Positions 37,012 through 46,624 of a stretch of 64,000 nt of DNA are shown here, piece by piece. Position numbers and translations under genes: made by a program. A model generated the notes under the pieces. The model was not told the origin of the DNA and did no database searches. It was given only the letters and a program-made list of their open reading frames with translations. Positions within the stretch are counted from its first letter, which is position 1. Every line of letters starts with the position of its first letter. The stretch comes from Mycobacteroides sp. CBMA 271. Its GTDB lineage: Bacteria > Actinomycetota > Actinomycetes > Mycobacteriales > Mycobacteriaceae. Location of the stretch: positions 434,001 through 498,000 of the forward strand of contig NZ_VTHB01000001.1 of assembly GCF_009729205.1 (NCBI RefSeq). The letters run 5' to 3'.

Positions 37012-37497
37012 GTGAGTAGCACCCAGATTCGCCGCGCCACCGAGACGGACGTTCCGGCCATCGTCGGACTCATTCAGGACCTCGCGGAGTACGAGAAAGC
37101 ACGCGATGAATGTCTCATCACCGAGGAGCAGCTCCACAAGGCGTTATTCGGCTCGGCGCCAGCTCTTTTCGCGCATGTCGCCGAGTCGGACGGAGTGGTG
37201 TGCGGCACTGCGGTGTGGTTCCTGAACTACTCCACCTGGACCGGATACCACGGCATCTACCTTGAGGACCTGTACGTCGCTCCCGAGCAGCGCGGTACTG
37301 GTCTAGGCAAGGCGCTCCTGTCGGCACTGGCCGCCGAATGCGTGGCGAACGGGTACACCCGACTGGACTGGGCCGTGCTGGACTGGAATACACCGTCCAT
37401 CAAGTTCTACGACTCGCTCGGCGCCAACCCGCAATCGGATTGGATCACCTACCGGCTCTCGGGCCCCGCATTAGCGAGGCTGGCCTCGGACCGCTAG
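37012..37497 (+). CDS. GNAT-family N-acetyltransferase (Rv3216-like)
   Basis: The 161-residue GNAT protein has the acetyl-CoA loop EQRGTGLGKALL near residues 87-98. It resembles diamine or spermidine acetyltransferases (YLEDLYVAPEQRG, WNTPSIKFYDSLGA). The GTG at 37012 has GAAGGGAA about seven bases upstream. In-frame ATGs within the upstream repeats could give a 193-residue version, but that extension would be repeat-derived. It overlaps the convergent gene by 4 bases. Confidence 0.88.
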   Translation: MSSTQIRRATETDVPAIVGLIQDLAEYEKARDECLITEEQLHKALFGSAPALFAHVAESDGVVCGTAVWFLNYSTWTGYHGIYLEDLYVAPEQRGTGLGKALLSALAAECVANGYTRLDWAVLDWNTPSIKFYDSLGANPQSDWITYRLSGPALARLASDR

Positions 37498-37901
37498 TCG
37501 GACTCGTCGGCGCCGACGTCGTCACCGGCCGCCCACAACTGCGCGGTGGGGCTGAACAGCAACACCAGCGCGACGACGGCGACGATCGCGATCGGTACCC
37601 CGAGTGCAAGTTGGTGCGACCCGACGCCCGCGTACCACGCGACGGGCAGGAGCAGCAGTTGCATCATCACGGCGATCCCTCTGCCCCAACGCTTCCCTGT
37701 GGCGAGCGCGAGACCTCCCGCCAACACCGCGGTGCCGAAGATCGCGAACCAGGCCGCAGTGCCGTAACCGTTCACCAGGTGCTGATCGGCGCCGCCCGCC
37801 GCGCGCACCACCAGAACGACCGCGATCACCAACCCGACGGCGCCTTCACCGGCGACGATCATCCCGGCGCGACGGACGGTGTTCGGAACGGCTGTGGTCA
37901 C
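37494..37901 (-). CDS. Four-helix membrane protein (Rv3217c-like)
   Basis: The 135-residue protein is mostly hydrophobic, with four likely membrane helices. The tail is acidic and ends DDVGADESD. It matches M. tuberculosis Rv3217c in position. The start is a GTG at 37901. No functional motif is visible. It is divergent from the lipid kinase-like gene by 43 bases. Confidence 0.82.
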   Translation of the reverse strand: MTTAVPNTVRRAGMIVAGEGAVGLVIAVVLVVRAAGGADQHLVNGYGTAAWFAIFGTAVLAGGLALATGKRWGRGIAVMMQLLLLPVAWYAGVGSHQLALGVPIAIVAVVALVLLFSPTAQLWAAGDDVGADESD

Positions 37902-37944
37902 GCGACAAGCCTATGTGGGCGCCGCACCGATAGGCTCATGCCCC

Positions 37945-38922
37945 GTGCGTGCGGTCCTCATCGTGAATCCCAATGCCACGTCAACTACGGCGGCAGGGCG
38001 TGACCTGCTGGCTCATGCGCTGGAAAGCCGTGTGCACCTGCAGGTTCTGCACACCGATCACCGCGGCCATGCCAGCGAGCTGGCTCGCCGCGCCGCCGAC
38101 GAGGGCGCGGCCGTGATCGTCGTGCACGGCGGCGACGGCACGGTCAGTGAGGTGGTAAACGGTCTACTGGGACAACCGGGACACCCCGCGCCGGGTCCGC
38201 TGCCCGCGATCGCGGTGGTGCCGGGTGGTTCGGCCAATGTGTTCGCCCGTTCGCTGGGCATGTCCGCCGACCCCGTGCAGGCCACCAATCAACTCGTCGA
38301 CATCCTGGACGCGCACCGTCACGACCAGCGGCGATGGCGCCGGATCAGTCTCGGACATTGCGGCGAGCGCTGGTTCATCTTCAACGCGGGTATGGGCCTT
38401 GACGGTGAAGTGGTGGCCGCGATGGAAGCGCACCGCAACAAGGGCAAGCAGGTCACCGCGGGACGCTACGTCACGCGGGCGGTGCTGAGCTTCTTCCGTG
38501 CCGCACGGCGCAATCCGACCCTCACGGTCGAACTCCCCGAGCACGAGCCACAAGCAGGCATCCATTTTGCCTTCATCTGCAATTCCAACCCGTGGACGTA
38601 TGCGAACACCCGGGCCGTGTGGACAAACCCCGGCACCGGCTTCGAAAGCGGTCTGGGCGTGTTCGCATCGAGGAGCATGAACGTGCTCGCGAATCTGCGC
38701 CTGGTCCGCCACATGGTGGGAGCACCGCGCGCAGACCGTCCAGCAGGCCGTCACTTGCTGCGCAAGGACGATGTCCCATGGGTGCGGGTGCACGCGTCGG
38801 CGCCGATTGCCACGCAGGTCGACGGCGATTTCCTGGGAATGCGCAGCGACCTCACCTTCACCGCCGTACCCGACGTTCTGGACGTCGTCGCCCCGGCAAA
38901 ACCCTCCGAAGCGTCTTCCTGA
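37945..38922 (+). CDS. Diacylglycerol kinase-family lipid kinase (Rv3218-like)
   Basis: The 325-residue protein has the DAGK catalytic signature: VNPNATS at the N-terminus, VHGGDGTVSEVVNG for nucleotide binding, and VPGGSANVFAR. Members phosphorylate diacylglycerol, sphingoid or related lipids; which one here is unknown. The GTG at 37945 gives a length close to Rv3218 (321 residues). It precedes the long whiB1 regulatory region. Confidence 0.9.
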   Translation: MRAVLIVNPNATSTTAAGRDLLAHALESRVHLQVLHTDHRGHASELARRAADEGAAVIVVHGGDGTVSEVVNGLLGQPGHPAPGPLPAIAVVPGGSANVFARSLGMSADPVQATNQLVDILDAHRHDQRRWRRISLGHCGERWFIFNAGMGLDGEVVAAMEAHRNKGKQVTAGRYVTRAVLSFFRAARRNPTLTVELPEHEPQAGIHFAFICNSNPWTYANTRAVWTNPGTGFESGLGVFASRSMNVLANLRLVRHMVGAPRADRPAGRHLLRKDDVPWVRVHASAPIATQVDGDFLGMRSDLTFTAVPDVLDVVAPAKPSEASS

Positions 38923-39176
38923 GGTCGACGTCACACGCAATAGCGTTGGGCGCCAGTTCGTTCCGGCCACAGCCGATTCACAGCCCTGACGCGATCCACG
39001 TCACACTGAGGCTCGATCGCGTGTACTACTTTTCGTAGTTGTGTTGCGCCAGACCGTGATCTTGTTCACGAGCAGGGGTGCGCGACCTGCGAAAATAGGG
39101 AAATATCGCCAGATTCAAGGCGGAGATCAGTCGAGTGTAGTACAAACGAATATGGCGGCTGACAACGCCACCCCCC

Positions 39177-39213
39177 AGTGAGATTGACCACGTGTTAACT
39201 AACGCTATTGACA
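39177..39213 (+). promoter_or_regulatory. whiB1: CRP-type site and -35-like element upstream of whiB1
   Basis: AGTGAGATTGACCACG at 39177-39192 is close to the CRP (Rv3676) site AGTGAGATAGCCCACG known before M. tuberculosis whiB1. TTGACA at 39208-39213 would serve as a -35 element. The gap between the lipid kinase gene and whiB1 is 416 bases and otherwise shows no gene. whiB1 is therefore probably cAMP-CRP-controlled here too. Confidence 0.7.
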
Positions 39214-39338
39214 TCTGCTGAGCTTGTGAAACGATCGGAAGCAACAGTGCAGAAACATTTGGTACGCACGCGTTAACAGCCGAAAAACACTAATCTCGCG
39301 CGCTTCTGGCGCGCGCGATGAAAAAGGAGTGCACAACT

Positions 39339-39593
39339 ATGGATTGGCGCCATAAGGCGGTCTGTCGCGACGAGGATCCTGAGCTGTTCTTTCCCGTGGG
39401 AAACAGCGGACCGGCCCTTGCCCAGATCGCTGACGCAAAGCTCGTGTGTAACCGCTGTCCGGTGACGACCGATTGCCTCACCTGGGCGCTCGAGTCAGGC
39501 CAGGACGCCGGTGTGTGGGGCGGCCTCAGTGAGGACGAACGTCGCGCCCTCAAGCGTCGCAACGCCCGCGCTCGCGCCCGCAGTACCGTCTAA
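39339..39593 (+). CDS. whiB1: WhiB1 iron-sulfur transcription regulator
   Basis: The 84-residue WhiB-family protein has the four cluster-binding cysteines Cys9, Cys37, Cys40 and Cys46 and the GVWGG turn. In M. tuberculosis, WhiB1 is essential, its [4Fe-4S] cluster reacts with nitric oxide, and it binds SigA. The ATG at 39339 follows AAGGAG at good spacing and gives exactly the family length. A terminator follows. Confidence 0.96.
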   Translation: MDWRHKAVCRDEDPELFFPVGNSGPALAQIADAKLVCNRCPVTTDCLTWALESGQDAGVWGGLSEDERRALKRRNARARARSTV

Positions 39594-39609
39594 ACGTCGT
39601 AGCAATCAG

Positions 39610-39636
39610 AACCCGGCACAAGTTTAGTGCCGGGTT
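39610..39636. terminator. Hairpin terminator between whiB1 and pdtaS
   Basis: The ten-base arm AACCCGGCAC at 39610-39619 pairs perfectly with 39627-39636 across a seven-base loop. A CTTT follows on the plus strand. It lies between convergent genes and may serve both. Confidence 0.8.
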
Positions 39637-39679
39637 CTTTGCTGCGCTGAGCCGGATCTCATCCTGCGCAAAGGCTTCG

Positions 39680-41170
39680 TCAGGCCATCAAACGGGCACG
39701 TCGGCCCAGCGGAACCCGCAACACCGCATTCGTGCCGCCCTCGGGATCGGTGCGCATATCCAGCGACCCGTCGATCTCCGCCGACACCAGCGTCCTGACG
39801 ATCTGCAATCCCAAACGATCCGATGTCTCCACGCTGAATCCGTCGGGTAATCCCCGCCCGTCATCGTGCACCACCACATCGAGCCAGCGTGCCGAACGCT
39901 CGGCCCTGATGATCACCTGACCGTATGCGCCCTCATCGAAGGCGTGTTCAATGGCGTTCTGCACCAGCTCGGTGATCACCATGATCAGCGGCGTCGCGCG
40001 ATCCGAGTCAAGCACCCCGAGCGCGCCCTCACGGGATACCCGCACCTTCGTGTCGACTGTGGCGACATCGGTCATGATCGGCATGATCCGGTCGATCACC
40101 TCATCGAGGTTGACTTCCTCGTCCACCGACATCGACAGCGCGTCGTGCACCAACGCGATGGACGACACCCGCCGGACCGATTCGAAAAGTGCTTCGCGGG
40201 CTTCGTCATTGGGTGTGCGCCTGGCCTGCAGACGCAGCAATGCCGCCACCGTCTGCAGGTTGTTCTTCACGCGATGGTGGATCTCGCGGATGGTCGCGTC
40301 CTTGGACAGCAGTGCGCGGTCGCGCCGCTTGACCTCGGTCACATCGCGGGTCAGCAGCAGTGCCCCCTCCGACGCACCGCGCGCGACCAACGGCAGCGTC
40401 CGGATCAACACCGCAGCGCCACCGGCATCGACCTCCATGCGCATGCTGGGGCCCCCGGCGAGCACATCGCGGATGTGCGCCGCCAACTCCTGTCCCTCGA
40501 ACGGGTCGGAGATTAGCGGTTTGGTGACGTCCATAAGGTCGTGGCCCTGCAGGTCGCTGGCCAATCCCATCCGGTGATAGGCCGATAGTGCATTGGGACT
40601 GGCGTATCGAACCGCACCGGACACATCCAGCCGGATGAAGCCATCACCCACACGGGGGCTCGAGCGCGACATGGCCTGATCGGCCACATTCGGGAAGGTG
40701 CCCTCGGTGAGCATCAGCAGTAGGTCCCCCGCGCATTCCAGATAGGCACGCTCCAGCGTGCCCTTTCTGAGCCGGGACGCCAATGCGGTCTGATGCGTCA
40801 GCACGGCCACCGTCCGGTCGCCGCATCGCACCGGCACCGCCTGCACATTCAGTTCGGAGGCGTGCTCGGTAAGGTCCGAATCGCTTTCACGCTCAATAGA
40901 ACCGGTGGTGAACGCGGCATCCACCAAAGGGACGTCCGCATCCTTGGCGACGGTGCCGACGGCATCGTTGTCGATGATGGTCGGCGCGGTATTCGGCCGG
41001 CATTGCGCAACGCAGACGAAGGCACCGTCATCGCGGTGCACCCACATCAGGTAGTCGGCGAAGGAGAGGTCGGCCAGCAGCTGCCACTCGGCAACCACGG
41101 CATGCAAGTGATCGACCGCTTCGCCGGGCAGCATGGTGTGCTCGGCCAGCAGATCACCAAGAGTGGACAT
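39680..41170 (-). CDS. pdtaS: PdtaS sensor histidine kinase
   Basis: The 496-residue cytosolic sensor kinase has a GAF domain (residues about 1-155), a PAS domain (about 175-290), a HisKA_2 phosphoacceptor region with IHHRVKNNLQT near residue 305, and an ATPase domain ending at the C-terminus (NAIEHAF, DDGRGLPDGF). In M. tuberculosis, Rv3220c PdtaS phosphorylates the antiterminator PdtaR, encoded elsewhere, and responds to metals and nitric oxide. No membrane segment is present. Confidence 0.93.
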   Translation of the reverse strand: MSTLGDLLAEHTMLPGEAVDHLHAVVAEWQLLADLSFADYLMWVHRDDGAFVCVAQCRPNTAPTIIDNDAVGTVAKDADVPLVDAAFTTGSIERESDSDLTEHASELNVQAVPVRCGDRTVAVLTHQTALASRLRKGTLERAYLECAGDLLLMLTEGTFPNVADQAMSRSSPRVGDGFIRLDVSGAVRYASPNALSAYHRMGLASDLQGHDLMDVTKPLISDPFEGQELAAHIRDVLAGGPSMRMEVDAGGAAVLIRTLPLVARGASEGALLLTRDVTEVKRRDRALLSKDATIREIHHRVKNNLQTVAALLRLQARRTPNDEAREALFESVRRVSSIALVHDALSMSVDEEVNLDEVIDRIMPIMTDVATVDTKVRVSREGALGVLDSDRATPLIMVITELVQNAIEHAFDEGAYGQVIIRAERSARWLDVVVHDDGRGLPDGFSVETSDRLGLQIVRTLVSAEIDGSLDMRTDPEGGTNAVLRVPLGRRARLMA

Positions 41171-41236
41171 GCATGCTCCTCACGCAGAAAGGACGCTTAC
41201 GCGCGCCGCACGTGCGGACTGCTCGCGGACGAAGTA

Positions 41237-41455
41237 TCAGTCGTCGATGACGGCGATCAGATCGCCAGCCTGGATCACATCGCCCACCGAGACGCTGACG
41301 TCGCCGATGGTTCCTGCCACCTCAGCCAGCACCGGGATCTCCATCTTCATGGATTCCAGCAGGACAATGGTGTCACCTTCGGTGATTGCGTCACCCTTCT
41401 TGACGAGCACTTCCAGCACGCTGGCCACGATCTCGGCGTGTACTTCCTCGGCCAC
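41237..41455 (-). CDS. Biotinylated protein TB7.3
   Basis: The 72-residue single-domain biotinyl carrier has the attachment motif ESMKMEIP, whose second-Met-flanked lysine is biotinylated. It resembles the biotin domain of acyl-CoA carboxylases but stands alone, as in M. tuberculosis Rv3221c. The start is a GTG at 41455. It lies upstream of pdtaS with 66 bases between. Confidence 0.92.
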   Translation of the reverse strand: MAEEVHAEIVASVLEVLVKKGDAITEGDTIVLLESMKMEIPVLAEVAGTIGDVSVSVGDVIQAGDLIAVIDD

Positions 41456-41647
41456 CTGCGCGCCACCTCGCTCTCGTCAAAAATCCAGTCAGTGATCCTC
41501 AGTATCGAACCACACGTACGGCATCCACGCGTTCAACCACCCACACCGGCATGAGAGACTGGATACACACACCGGCGCGCGCGATGCGCCGCCGGCATGT
41601 TATCGGGGTTCGCACCCCGGCCCCATCCGATCGTGAAGGAGAATCCC

Positions 41648-41722
41648 ATGGCCAAGCGTGGCCGCAAGAAGCGCAGCCGTAAGCACAACGCCGCCAACCA
41701 CGGCAAGCGTCCTAACAGCTAG
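41648..41722 (+). CDS. Ribosomal protein bL37 (24 residues)
   Basis: An AAGGAG site precedes an ATG opening a 24-codon frame whose product starts MAKRGRKKR and ends HGKRPNS. It is strongly basic and matches bL37, the small actinobacterial large-subunit protein first seen in mycobacterial ribosome structures. It ends 2 bases before the convergent rshA stop. At this size it is easily missed by gene callers. Confidence 0.88.
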   Translation: MAKRGRKKRSRKHNAANHGKRPNS

Positions 41723-41724
41723 CG

Positions 41725-42033
41725 CTAGGAGTTCTCAGCCCGCTGCTCGATGAGAGTGGTCTGAGTGATCTTCAACTTAAGACGCTCACGTAGCCCGTCA
41801 GGTGCCTTTTCTCCACCGCACTTGCGGGCTACGAGTGTTTTGATCTGCTCTTCAATCCCGTAATGCTTGAGGCAGCCGGGGCACTCTTCGAGATGATGCC
41901 GCAGCCGCGCGCTGTTCTCCAGGCTGCATTCGCCGTCGAGGAGGGTCCACACCTCCGCGATCACCTCGGCGCAACCCGACACTTCGCAGTTGCCACCTTT
42001 ATCGACACTCTTCTTGAGTTCACCGTCGGTCAT
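41725..42033 (-). CDS. rshA: RshA, redox-sensing anti-sigma factor for SigH
   Basis: The 102-residue zinc-associated anti-sigma protein has the HxxxCxxC motif as His47, Cys51 and Cys54. It binds SigH under reducing conditions and releases it upon disulfide stress. The ATG overlaps the sigH stop as ATGA, so the two are coupled. Extra cysteines at 16, 21 and 36 are present. Confidence 0.92.
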   Translation of the reverse strand: MTDGELKKSVDKGGNCEVSGCAEVIAEVWTLLDGECSLENSARLRHHLEECPGCLKHYGIEEQIKTLVARKCGGEKAPDGLRERLKLKITQTTLIEQRAENS

Positions 42034-42668
42034 GCCCGATCCTCCGCAAGCTCATTGTTGCGCAGGAAGCCGCGTTCTTTGGCCACTTCAGCCAGCATTT
42101 CGCGCAGCTGGCGGCGACCGCGGTGCAGCCGCGACATAACCGTGCCGATCGGGGTGTCCATGATCTCGGCGATCTCCTTGTACGGGAAGCCTTCGACGTC
42201 CGCGTAGTACACGGCCATCCGGAATTCTTCCGGCAGCTTATTCAACGCCTCTTTGATTTCGTCGTCAGGCAGCCCATCGAGTGCCTCGATCTCCGCCGAC
42301 CGCAGCCCCGTGGAGGTGTGTTCGGCGTTCGCGGCCAGCTGCCAATCGGTGATCTCCTCGGTCGGATACTCCGCCGGCTGACGCTGCTTCTTGCGATAAA
42401 TGTTTATGTATGTGTTCGTCAGGATCCGGTACAGCCACGCCTTGAGGTTGGTGCCTTCTTTGAAGGTCTTGAACCCGGCGTATGCCTTCACCATCGTCTC
42501 TTGGACCAGGTCCTCGGCATCCGCGGGATTTCTGGTCATCCGTAGAGCCGCGCCGTAGAGCTGGTCCAACAGCGGCAACGCGTCACGTTCGAACCGTGTG
42601 GCCCGCTCGGCCTCGGTCTCGACGTGAACCGGATCCGGTCGTTCTGCAGCGCTGTCCAAACTTGTCAC
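42030..42668 (-). CDS. sigH: ECF sigma factor SigH
   Basis: The 212-residue sigma factor for heat and oxidative stress matches M. tuberculosis SigH closely. Region 2 includes [14 protein letters not shown] and [15 protein letters not shown]; region 4 includes [23 protein letters not shown]. The GTG at 42668 was chosen because AAAGGA lies six bases upstream and the length fits; a longer open frame exists upstream but includes the putative promoter. Confidence 0.94.
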   Translation of the reverse strand: MTSLDSAAERPDPVHVETEAERATRFERDALPLLDQLYGAALRMTRNPADAEDLVQETMVKAYAGFKTFKEGTNLKAWLYRILTNTYINIYRKKQRQPAEYPTEEITDWQLAANAEHTSTGLRSAEIEALDGLPDDEIKEALNKLPEEFRMAVYYADVEGFPYKEIAEIMDTPIGTVMSRLHRGRRQLREMLAEVAKERGFLRNNELAEDRA

Positions 42669-42804
42669 GGCGGTCCTTTCGGTAACGACACCGACCATAC
42701 GGATCGGCACCGACATCGGACGTTCGAGGCACGCCATTGTCACCTGCAATACCCCTTTCCCGTGTTGAGGACTATGGTCCGCACGCCTTGCGGACAGTCT
42801 CATC

Positions 42805-42832
42805 AACACCGACGCATGCCGGGGTATTTCCC
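42805..42832 (-). promoter_or_regulatory. sigH: Possible SigH-type autoregulatory promoter
   Basis: On the minus strand GGGAAAT (42832-42826) and GTT (42807-42805) are spaced with 20 bases between GGAA and GTT, close to the GGAA...GTT form of SigH promoters. It lies about 137 bases before the sigH GTG. SigH is known to activate its own gene. Confidence 0.4.
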
Positions 42833-42872
42833 AACGTATCGCCACTGTCAATTGGAAATTCACCGGACTCAG

Positions 42873-42902
42873 CCTGATGCTCTTCGCGCAAGCGGCTCAT
42901 CG
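42873..42902 (-). repeat. Dispersed copy of the 33-base repeat core
   Basis: On the minus strand this stretch contains the same 21-base core (ATGAGCCGC through GAAGAG) found in the tandem repeats at 36912-37003, about 6 kb away. It sits in the divergent gap between sigH and the YbaK-type gene. Confidence 0.8.
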
Positions 42903-42923
42903 CCGGGCACTAATGTGCCAAAC

Positions 42924-43430
42924 GTGGGTTCCAAGGCCGCCAAAGCTGCCACGCCAGCAGTCGCCGTGCTCGTCGCTGCCGGAGTCGACTATCAACTGCT
43001 GCCGTATGAGCACCGCCCCGGCGAGAACGCATTCGGTGACGAGGCAGTGCGCGCGCTGTCGGGCTCCGGATTGGTTCCCGATCAGATCTTTAAGACGCTG
43101 CTGATCTCGCTGGATCGCGGGCCGGATCTCGCGGTAGCAGTCATCCCGGTGCCCGCGACGTTGTCACTCAAGGCCGCGGCGGCCGCTCTCGGCCGGGGCA
43201 AGGCCACGATGGCCGATCCGGCGGCGGCCGAGCGGAGTTCGGGCTATGTCGTGGGTGGAATCTCTCCGCTCGGCCAGCGCAAGCAGCTACCCACCGTCAT
43301 CGACTCGTCGGCGTTGGAATGGGATCGGATCCTGTGCAGCGCCGGAAAGCGCGGGCTGCAGATGGCACTGGCACCCGCCGATCTGATCCGGCTCACCAAC
43401 GCGGTGACGGCGCCCGTCACAGCAGGGTGA
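42924..43430 (+). CDS. YbaK/EbsC-type Cys-tRNA(Pro) deacylase
   Basis: The 168-residue protein of the YbaK family hydrolyses Cys-tRNA(Pro) made in error by prolyl-tRNA synthetase. Typical segments are KTLLISLD, a conserved lysine in LSLKAAAAALG, and YVVGGISPLGQRKQLPTVID. The GTG at 42924 was taken; GTG 42915 is an alternative. It is divergent from sigH and overlaps the convergent SRAP gene by 14 bases. Confidence 0.9.
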   Translation: MGSKAAKAATPAVAVLVAAGVDYQLLPYEHRPGENAFGDEAVRALSGSGLVPDQIFKTLLISLDRGPDLAVAVIPVPATLSLKAAAAALGRGKATMADPAAAERSSGYVVGGISPLGQRKQLPTVIDSSALEWDRILCSAGKRGLQMALAPADLIRLTNAVTAPVTAG

Positions 43431-44187
43431 TCTGCTCCCCCACGGCCTGTGTGGGTGTCCCGTCATCGGCGTTGAGCAGTTCCGGACCGTTGTTGGCGAC
43501 GCTGTTGACCAACGAGGACACCTGGCGGGTATCGATGCCGGACACACCGGCGCCCTGCAACAGACGCGGATCCAGATCCTGGTCCGGATCCAGCCAGCGA
43601 TCCCACAACTCCGCACCGAGCATCACGGGCATCCGGTCATGGATCTCCTGCAGCGGACCGCGCGCGTCGGTGGTGACGATGGTGCAGCTCAGCAGCGGCG
43701 CCGCGTCCTTGGCGGGCTTCCACACGGACCACAATCCGGCCGCGAACAGGTGCCGTCCATCGCCGGCGCTCATGTAGAACGCCCTCTTGGCACCTTCCTG
43801 TTTGCGCCACTCATACCAGCCATCCATCGGGACCAAGCAGCGCTTGGACTGCGCAGCCGTCCGGAAGGTCGCCGTCGTGGTGAGGCTTTCCGAACGGGCG
43901 TTGATCAGCGGCGCACCCTTGGACGCCGGACGGCCATCCTCGCGCGCCTTGGTCCACGTGGGCACCAGTCCCCACCGCATGGCGCGGATACGGCGCGAGG
44001 GCACGTCTCCGGGCTCGCCATGCCGCGTCACGACCGTGAGCACGGGATCGGTGGGCGCGACGTTGTAGTTCGGGATCGCGGGAAGCTTTAGGGCAGTGGC
44101 CTCAGTGGCGGCGGCCGTCTCGTCCACCGCGTCGATCTCAACGGCGAGGAGCGCCGGGTCGATCGTGACCGCGTACCGTCCGCACAT
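43417..44187 (-). CDS. SRAP/HMCES-type abasic site protein
   Basis: The 256-residue SRAP-family protein begins MCGRY, so after Met removal Cys2 is the nucleophile that crosslinks to abasic sites in single-stranded DNA. The other conserved motifs are [15 protein letters not shown] and HDRMPV. E. coli YedK is the model. The ATG at 44187 is fixed by the need for Cys at position 2. The M. tuberculosis counterpart is Rv3226c. Confidence 0.93.
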   Translation of the reverse strand: MCGRYAVTIDPALLAVEIDAVDETAAATEATALKLPAIPNYNVAPTDPVLTVVTRHGEPGDVPSRRIRAMRWGLVPTWTKAREDGRPASKGAPLINARSESLTTTATFRTAAQSKRCLVPMDGWYEWRKQEGAKRAFYMSAGDGRHLFAAGLWSVWKPAKDAAPLLSCTIVTTDARGPLQEIHDRMPVMLGAELWDRWLDPDQDLDPRLLQGAGVSGIDTRQVSSLVNSVANNGPELLNADDGTPTQAVGEQITLL

Positions 44188-44245
44188 ATCGCCATGGTGC
44201 CACCCGCTACCGACACTGCAGGTGGTCGTCCGGGAGAATGAGGCC

Positions 44246-45541
44246 GTGACGAGCGGACACTGGCAGGCACCGACCATCGACGGCGCCGTCAACGCGACCA
44301 TCACCATGCCCGGCTCGAAGTCTCAGACCAATCGGGCGTTCGTCCTTGCGGCGCTGGCGGCACGCGAGGGCGGCACCTCGACGGTGTCCGGCGCGCTGCG
44401 CAGCCGCGACACCGACCTGATGATCGGCGCACTGCGCGCTCTCGGTTGTGACGTAACCGGCGAGAGCACCGACCTGACGGTCTCTCCCGGGTCCGATGGC
44501 GATGCCACGTCGACGGTCGATTGCGGGCTCGCCGGAACGGTGCTGCGGTTCTTGCCGCCGGTTGCCGCACTTCGCCACGCCCCCACCGTCTTTGACGGTG
44601 ATGAGCAGGCGCGGACCCGCCCCATCGCCCCCCTACTGGACGCGCTGCGATCGATCGGTGTCGGTATCGAGGGACAGCATCTGCCCTTCACAGTGGCCGG
44701 GACCGGGCGAGTACGGGGCGGCGAGGTTGGCGTCGACGCCTCGGGATCATCCCAATTCGTCTCGGGCTTACTGCTTTCCGGTGCCGCTTTCACCGATGGA
44801 CTGACCGCGGTGAACACCGCCGACGTGCTGCCCTCGGGCCCGCACGTGGTGATGACGGTGACGATGCTGCGCGAAGCCGGTATCGCGGTGGATGACTCCA
44901 CCCCAGGCCGTTGGCATATCGATCCGCAACCAATTCCCGCGCACCACTGGATGATTGAGCCGGATCTGTCGAACGCGCTGGCGTTCATCGCGCCGGCATT
45001 GGCTACCGGGGGCACCGTGCGGATCAACAGCTGGCCACGGCAGTCCACCCAGCCCGCGCGACAAATCGAGGACGTGGTCCGCCAGTTCGCGCAGGGTATC
45101 TCGCTGACCGATGCGCACCTGGAGGTTATCGGCCAGACCGGTTACGGCGGTGTCGATCTGAACCTCGGCGAGGTAGGCGAGTTGACGCCCACCGTGGCGG
45201 CGCTGGCCGCCCTGGCGGAACCCGGGAGCATCTCCACGCTACGCGGGATCGCACACCTGCGCGGGCACGAAACAGATCGGCTCAAGGCGCTGGCTCACGA
45301 AATCAATGCTCTCGGTGGACAATGCGAGGAGACGGCAGACGGCCTGCGCATCATCGCCACCGGCCTGCACGGTGGGGTGTGGGGCGCATACGCCGATCAC
45401 CGGATGGCGACCGCCGGAGCCCTCATCGGACTCAAGGTGCCCGGAGTCTCCGTCGACGACATCGCCACGACCGGCAAGACATTGCCCGACTTCCCCGGCA
45501 TGTGGGCCGACATGCTGAAGCAGTCAGAGCGCGCCTCTTGA
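44246..45541 (+). CDS. aroA: 3-phosphoshikimate 1-carboxyvinyltransferase (EPSP synthase)
   Basis: The 431-residue shikimate-pathway enzyme transfers enolpyruvyl from PEP to shikimate-3-phosphate. Motifs include [11 protein letters not shown] near the N-terminus, LDALRSIGV and the LRGHETDRL segment. The GTG at 44246 follows GAGG. It is divergent from the SRAP gene and overlaps the rsgA TTG start by 4 bases. Confidence 0.95.
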   Translation: MTSGHWQAPTIDGAVNATITMPGSKSQTNRAFVLAALAAREGGTSTVSGALRSRDTDLMIGALRALGCDVTGESTDLTVSPGSDGDATSTVDCGLAGTVLRFLPPVAALRHAPTVFDGDEQARTRPIAPLLDALRSIGVGIEGQHLPFTVAGTGRVRGGEVGVDASGSSQFVSGLLLSGAAFTDGLTAVNTADVLPSGPHVVMTVTMLREAGIAVDDSTPGRWHIDPQPIPAHHWMIEPDLSNALAFIAPALATGGTVRINSWPRQSTQPARQIEDVVRQFAQGISLTDAHLEVIGQTGYGGVDLNLGEVGELTPTVAALAALAEPGSISTLRGIAHLRGHETDRLKALAHEINALGGQCEETADGLRIIATGLHGGVWGAYADHRMATAGALIGLKVPGVSVDDIATTGKTLPDFPGMWADMLKQSERAS

Positions 45542-46518
45542 GTCCACGCGAGTACGACGAGTCCGACGCCCGCATCCGGCCGGGTCGACGCTCGCGGCCT
45601 CGCACCAAGAACCGCCCAGATCACGCCGACGCGGTGACCGCCATGGTGGCCACCGTGGACCGCGGCCGGTGGGGTTGCGTACCGCACGATGACCCGACCC
45701 AGCGGGTGGTTGCGATGCGGGCACGCGAGCTCGGCCGGACCCCGATCGTGGTGGGCGATACCGTCAGCCTGGTGGGCGATCTTTCTGGCCGCCCCGACAC
45801 GCTGGCGCGGATCGTGCGACTCGAAGACCGGCGAACGGTGTTGCGCCGCACCGCCGATGACACAGACCCGTTTGAGCGTATTTTCGTGGCCAATGCCGAC
45901 CAACTGCTCATCGTAGTGGCGGTCGCCGATCCGCCACCGCGCACCGGGCTGGTGGAGCGCACGCTGATCTCGGCCTATGCCGGTGGGCTCACCCCGATCC
46001 TGGGACTCACCAAAACCGATCTCGCCGATCCGGATTCATTCGCCGCACAGTTTGCAGACCTCGACCTGCAGGTCATCAGGGTAGGGCGCAACGATCCGCT
46101 GGGGCCGGTCCAGGACATGTTGACGGGCCGTCTCACCGCCCTGCTCGGACACTCCGGAGTAGGCAAATCCACATTGGTGAATCGTCTTGTCCCCGAGGCC
46201 CATCGGGCAACGGGCGAGGTCACCGGCGTGGGCAAGGGTCGTCACACATCCACGCAGTCGGTGGCGCTGCCGCTGGATCCGTCGGGATGGGTCATCGACA
46301 CCCCCGGTATCAGGTCGTTCGGGCTGGCCCATATTCAGCCCGCCGATGTGCTGGCCGCGTTCAGCGATCTGTCCGAGGCCATCGAAGAATGTCCGCGCGG
46401 CTGTCAGCACCTGGGCCCGCCCGCGGACCCCGAGTGCGCCCTAGACGAGCTGACCGGCGACTCTGCTCGGCGGGTGATCGCCGTGCGACAGCTGCTGTCT
46501 GCGTTAACAACATCCTAA
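45538..46518 (+). CDS. rsgA: RsgA-type circularly permuted GTPase
   Basis: The 326-residue GTPase is involved in small-subunit ribosome maturation. Motif order is permuted: TKTD (G4) at residues 158-161 precedes GHSGVGKS (G1) at 204-211 and DTPGI (G3). A C-terminal zinc knuckle has Cys in [17 protein letters not shown]. The start is a TTG at 45538 overlapping the aroA stop; this gives a length near Rv3228 (330 residues). Confidence 0.92.
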   Translation: MSPREYDESDARIRPGRRSRPRTKNRPDHADAVTAMVATVDRGRWGCVPHDDPTQRVVAMRARELGRTPIVVGDTVSLVGDLSGRPDTLARIVRLEDRRTVLRRTADDTDPFERIFVANADQLLIVVAVADPPPRTGLVERTLISAYAGGLTPILGLTKTDLADPDSFAAQFADLDLQVIRVGRNDPLGPVQDMLTGRLTALLGHSGVGKSTLVNRLVPEAHRATGEVTGVGKGRHTSTQSVALPLDPSGWVIDTPGIRSFGLAHIQPADVLAAFSDLSEAIEECPRGCQHLGPPADPECALDELTGDSARRVIAVRQLLSALTTS

Positions 46519-46624
46519 CTCTTGGTTGCGAAGCCCTTCTCGGATCGCGTGAACAGCACACTCCGACTAGCGTTCCCATTAGTGGCTGCGATGGATCAGC
46601 CAACCGACGGTCAGGGGTTACGAG

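Noticed and set aside
36880..37137. 85-codon minus-strand frame with repeated LFAQAAHR
   Set aside because: The repetition comes from the 33-base DNA repeats read in reverse; there is no supported start, and it is antisense to entC and the acetyltransferase gene.
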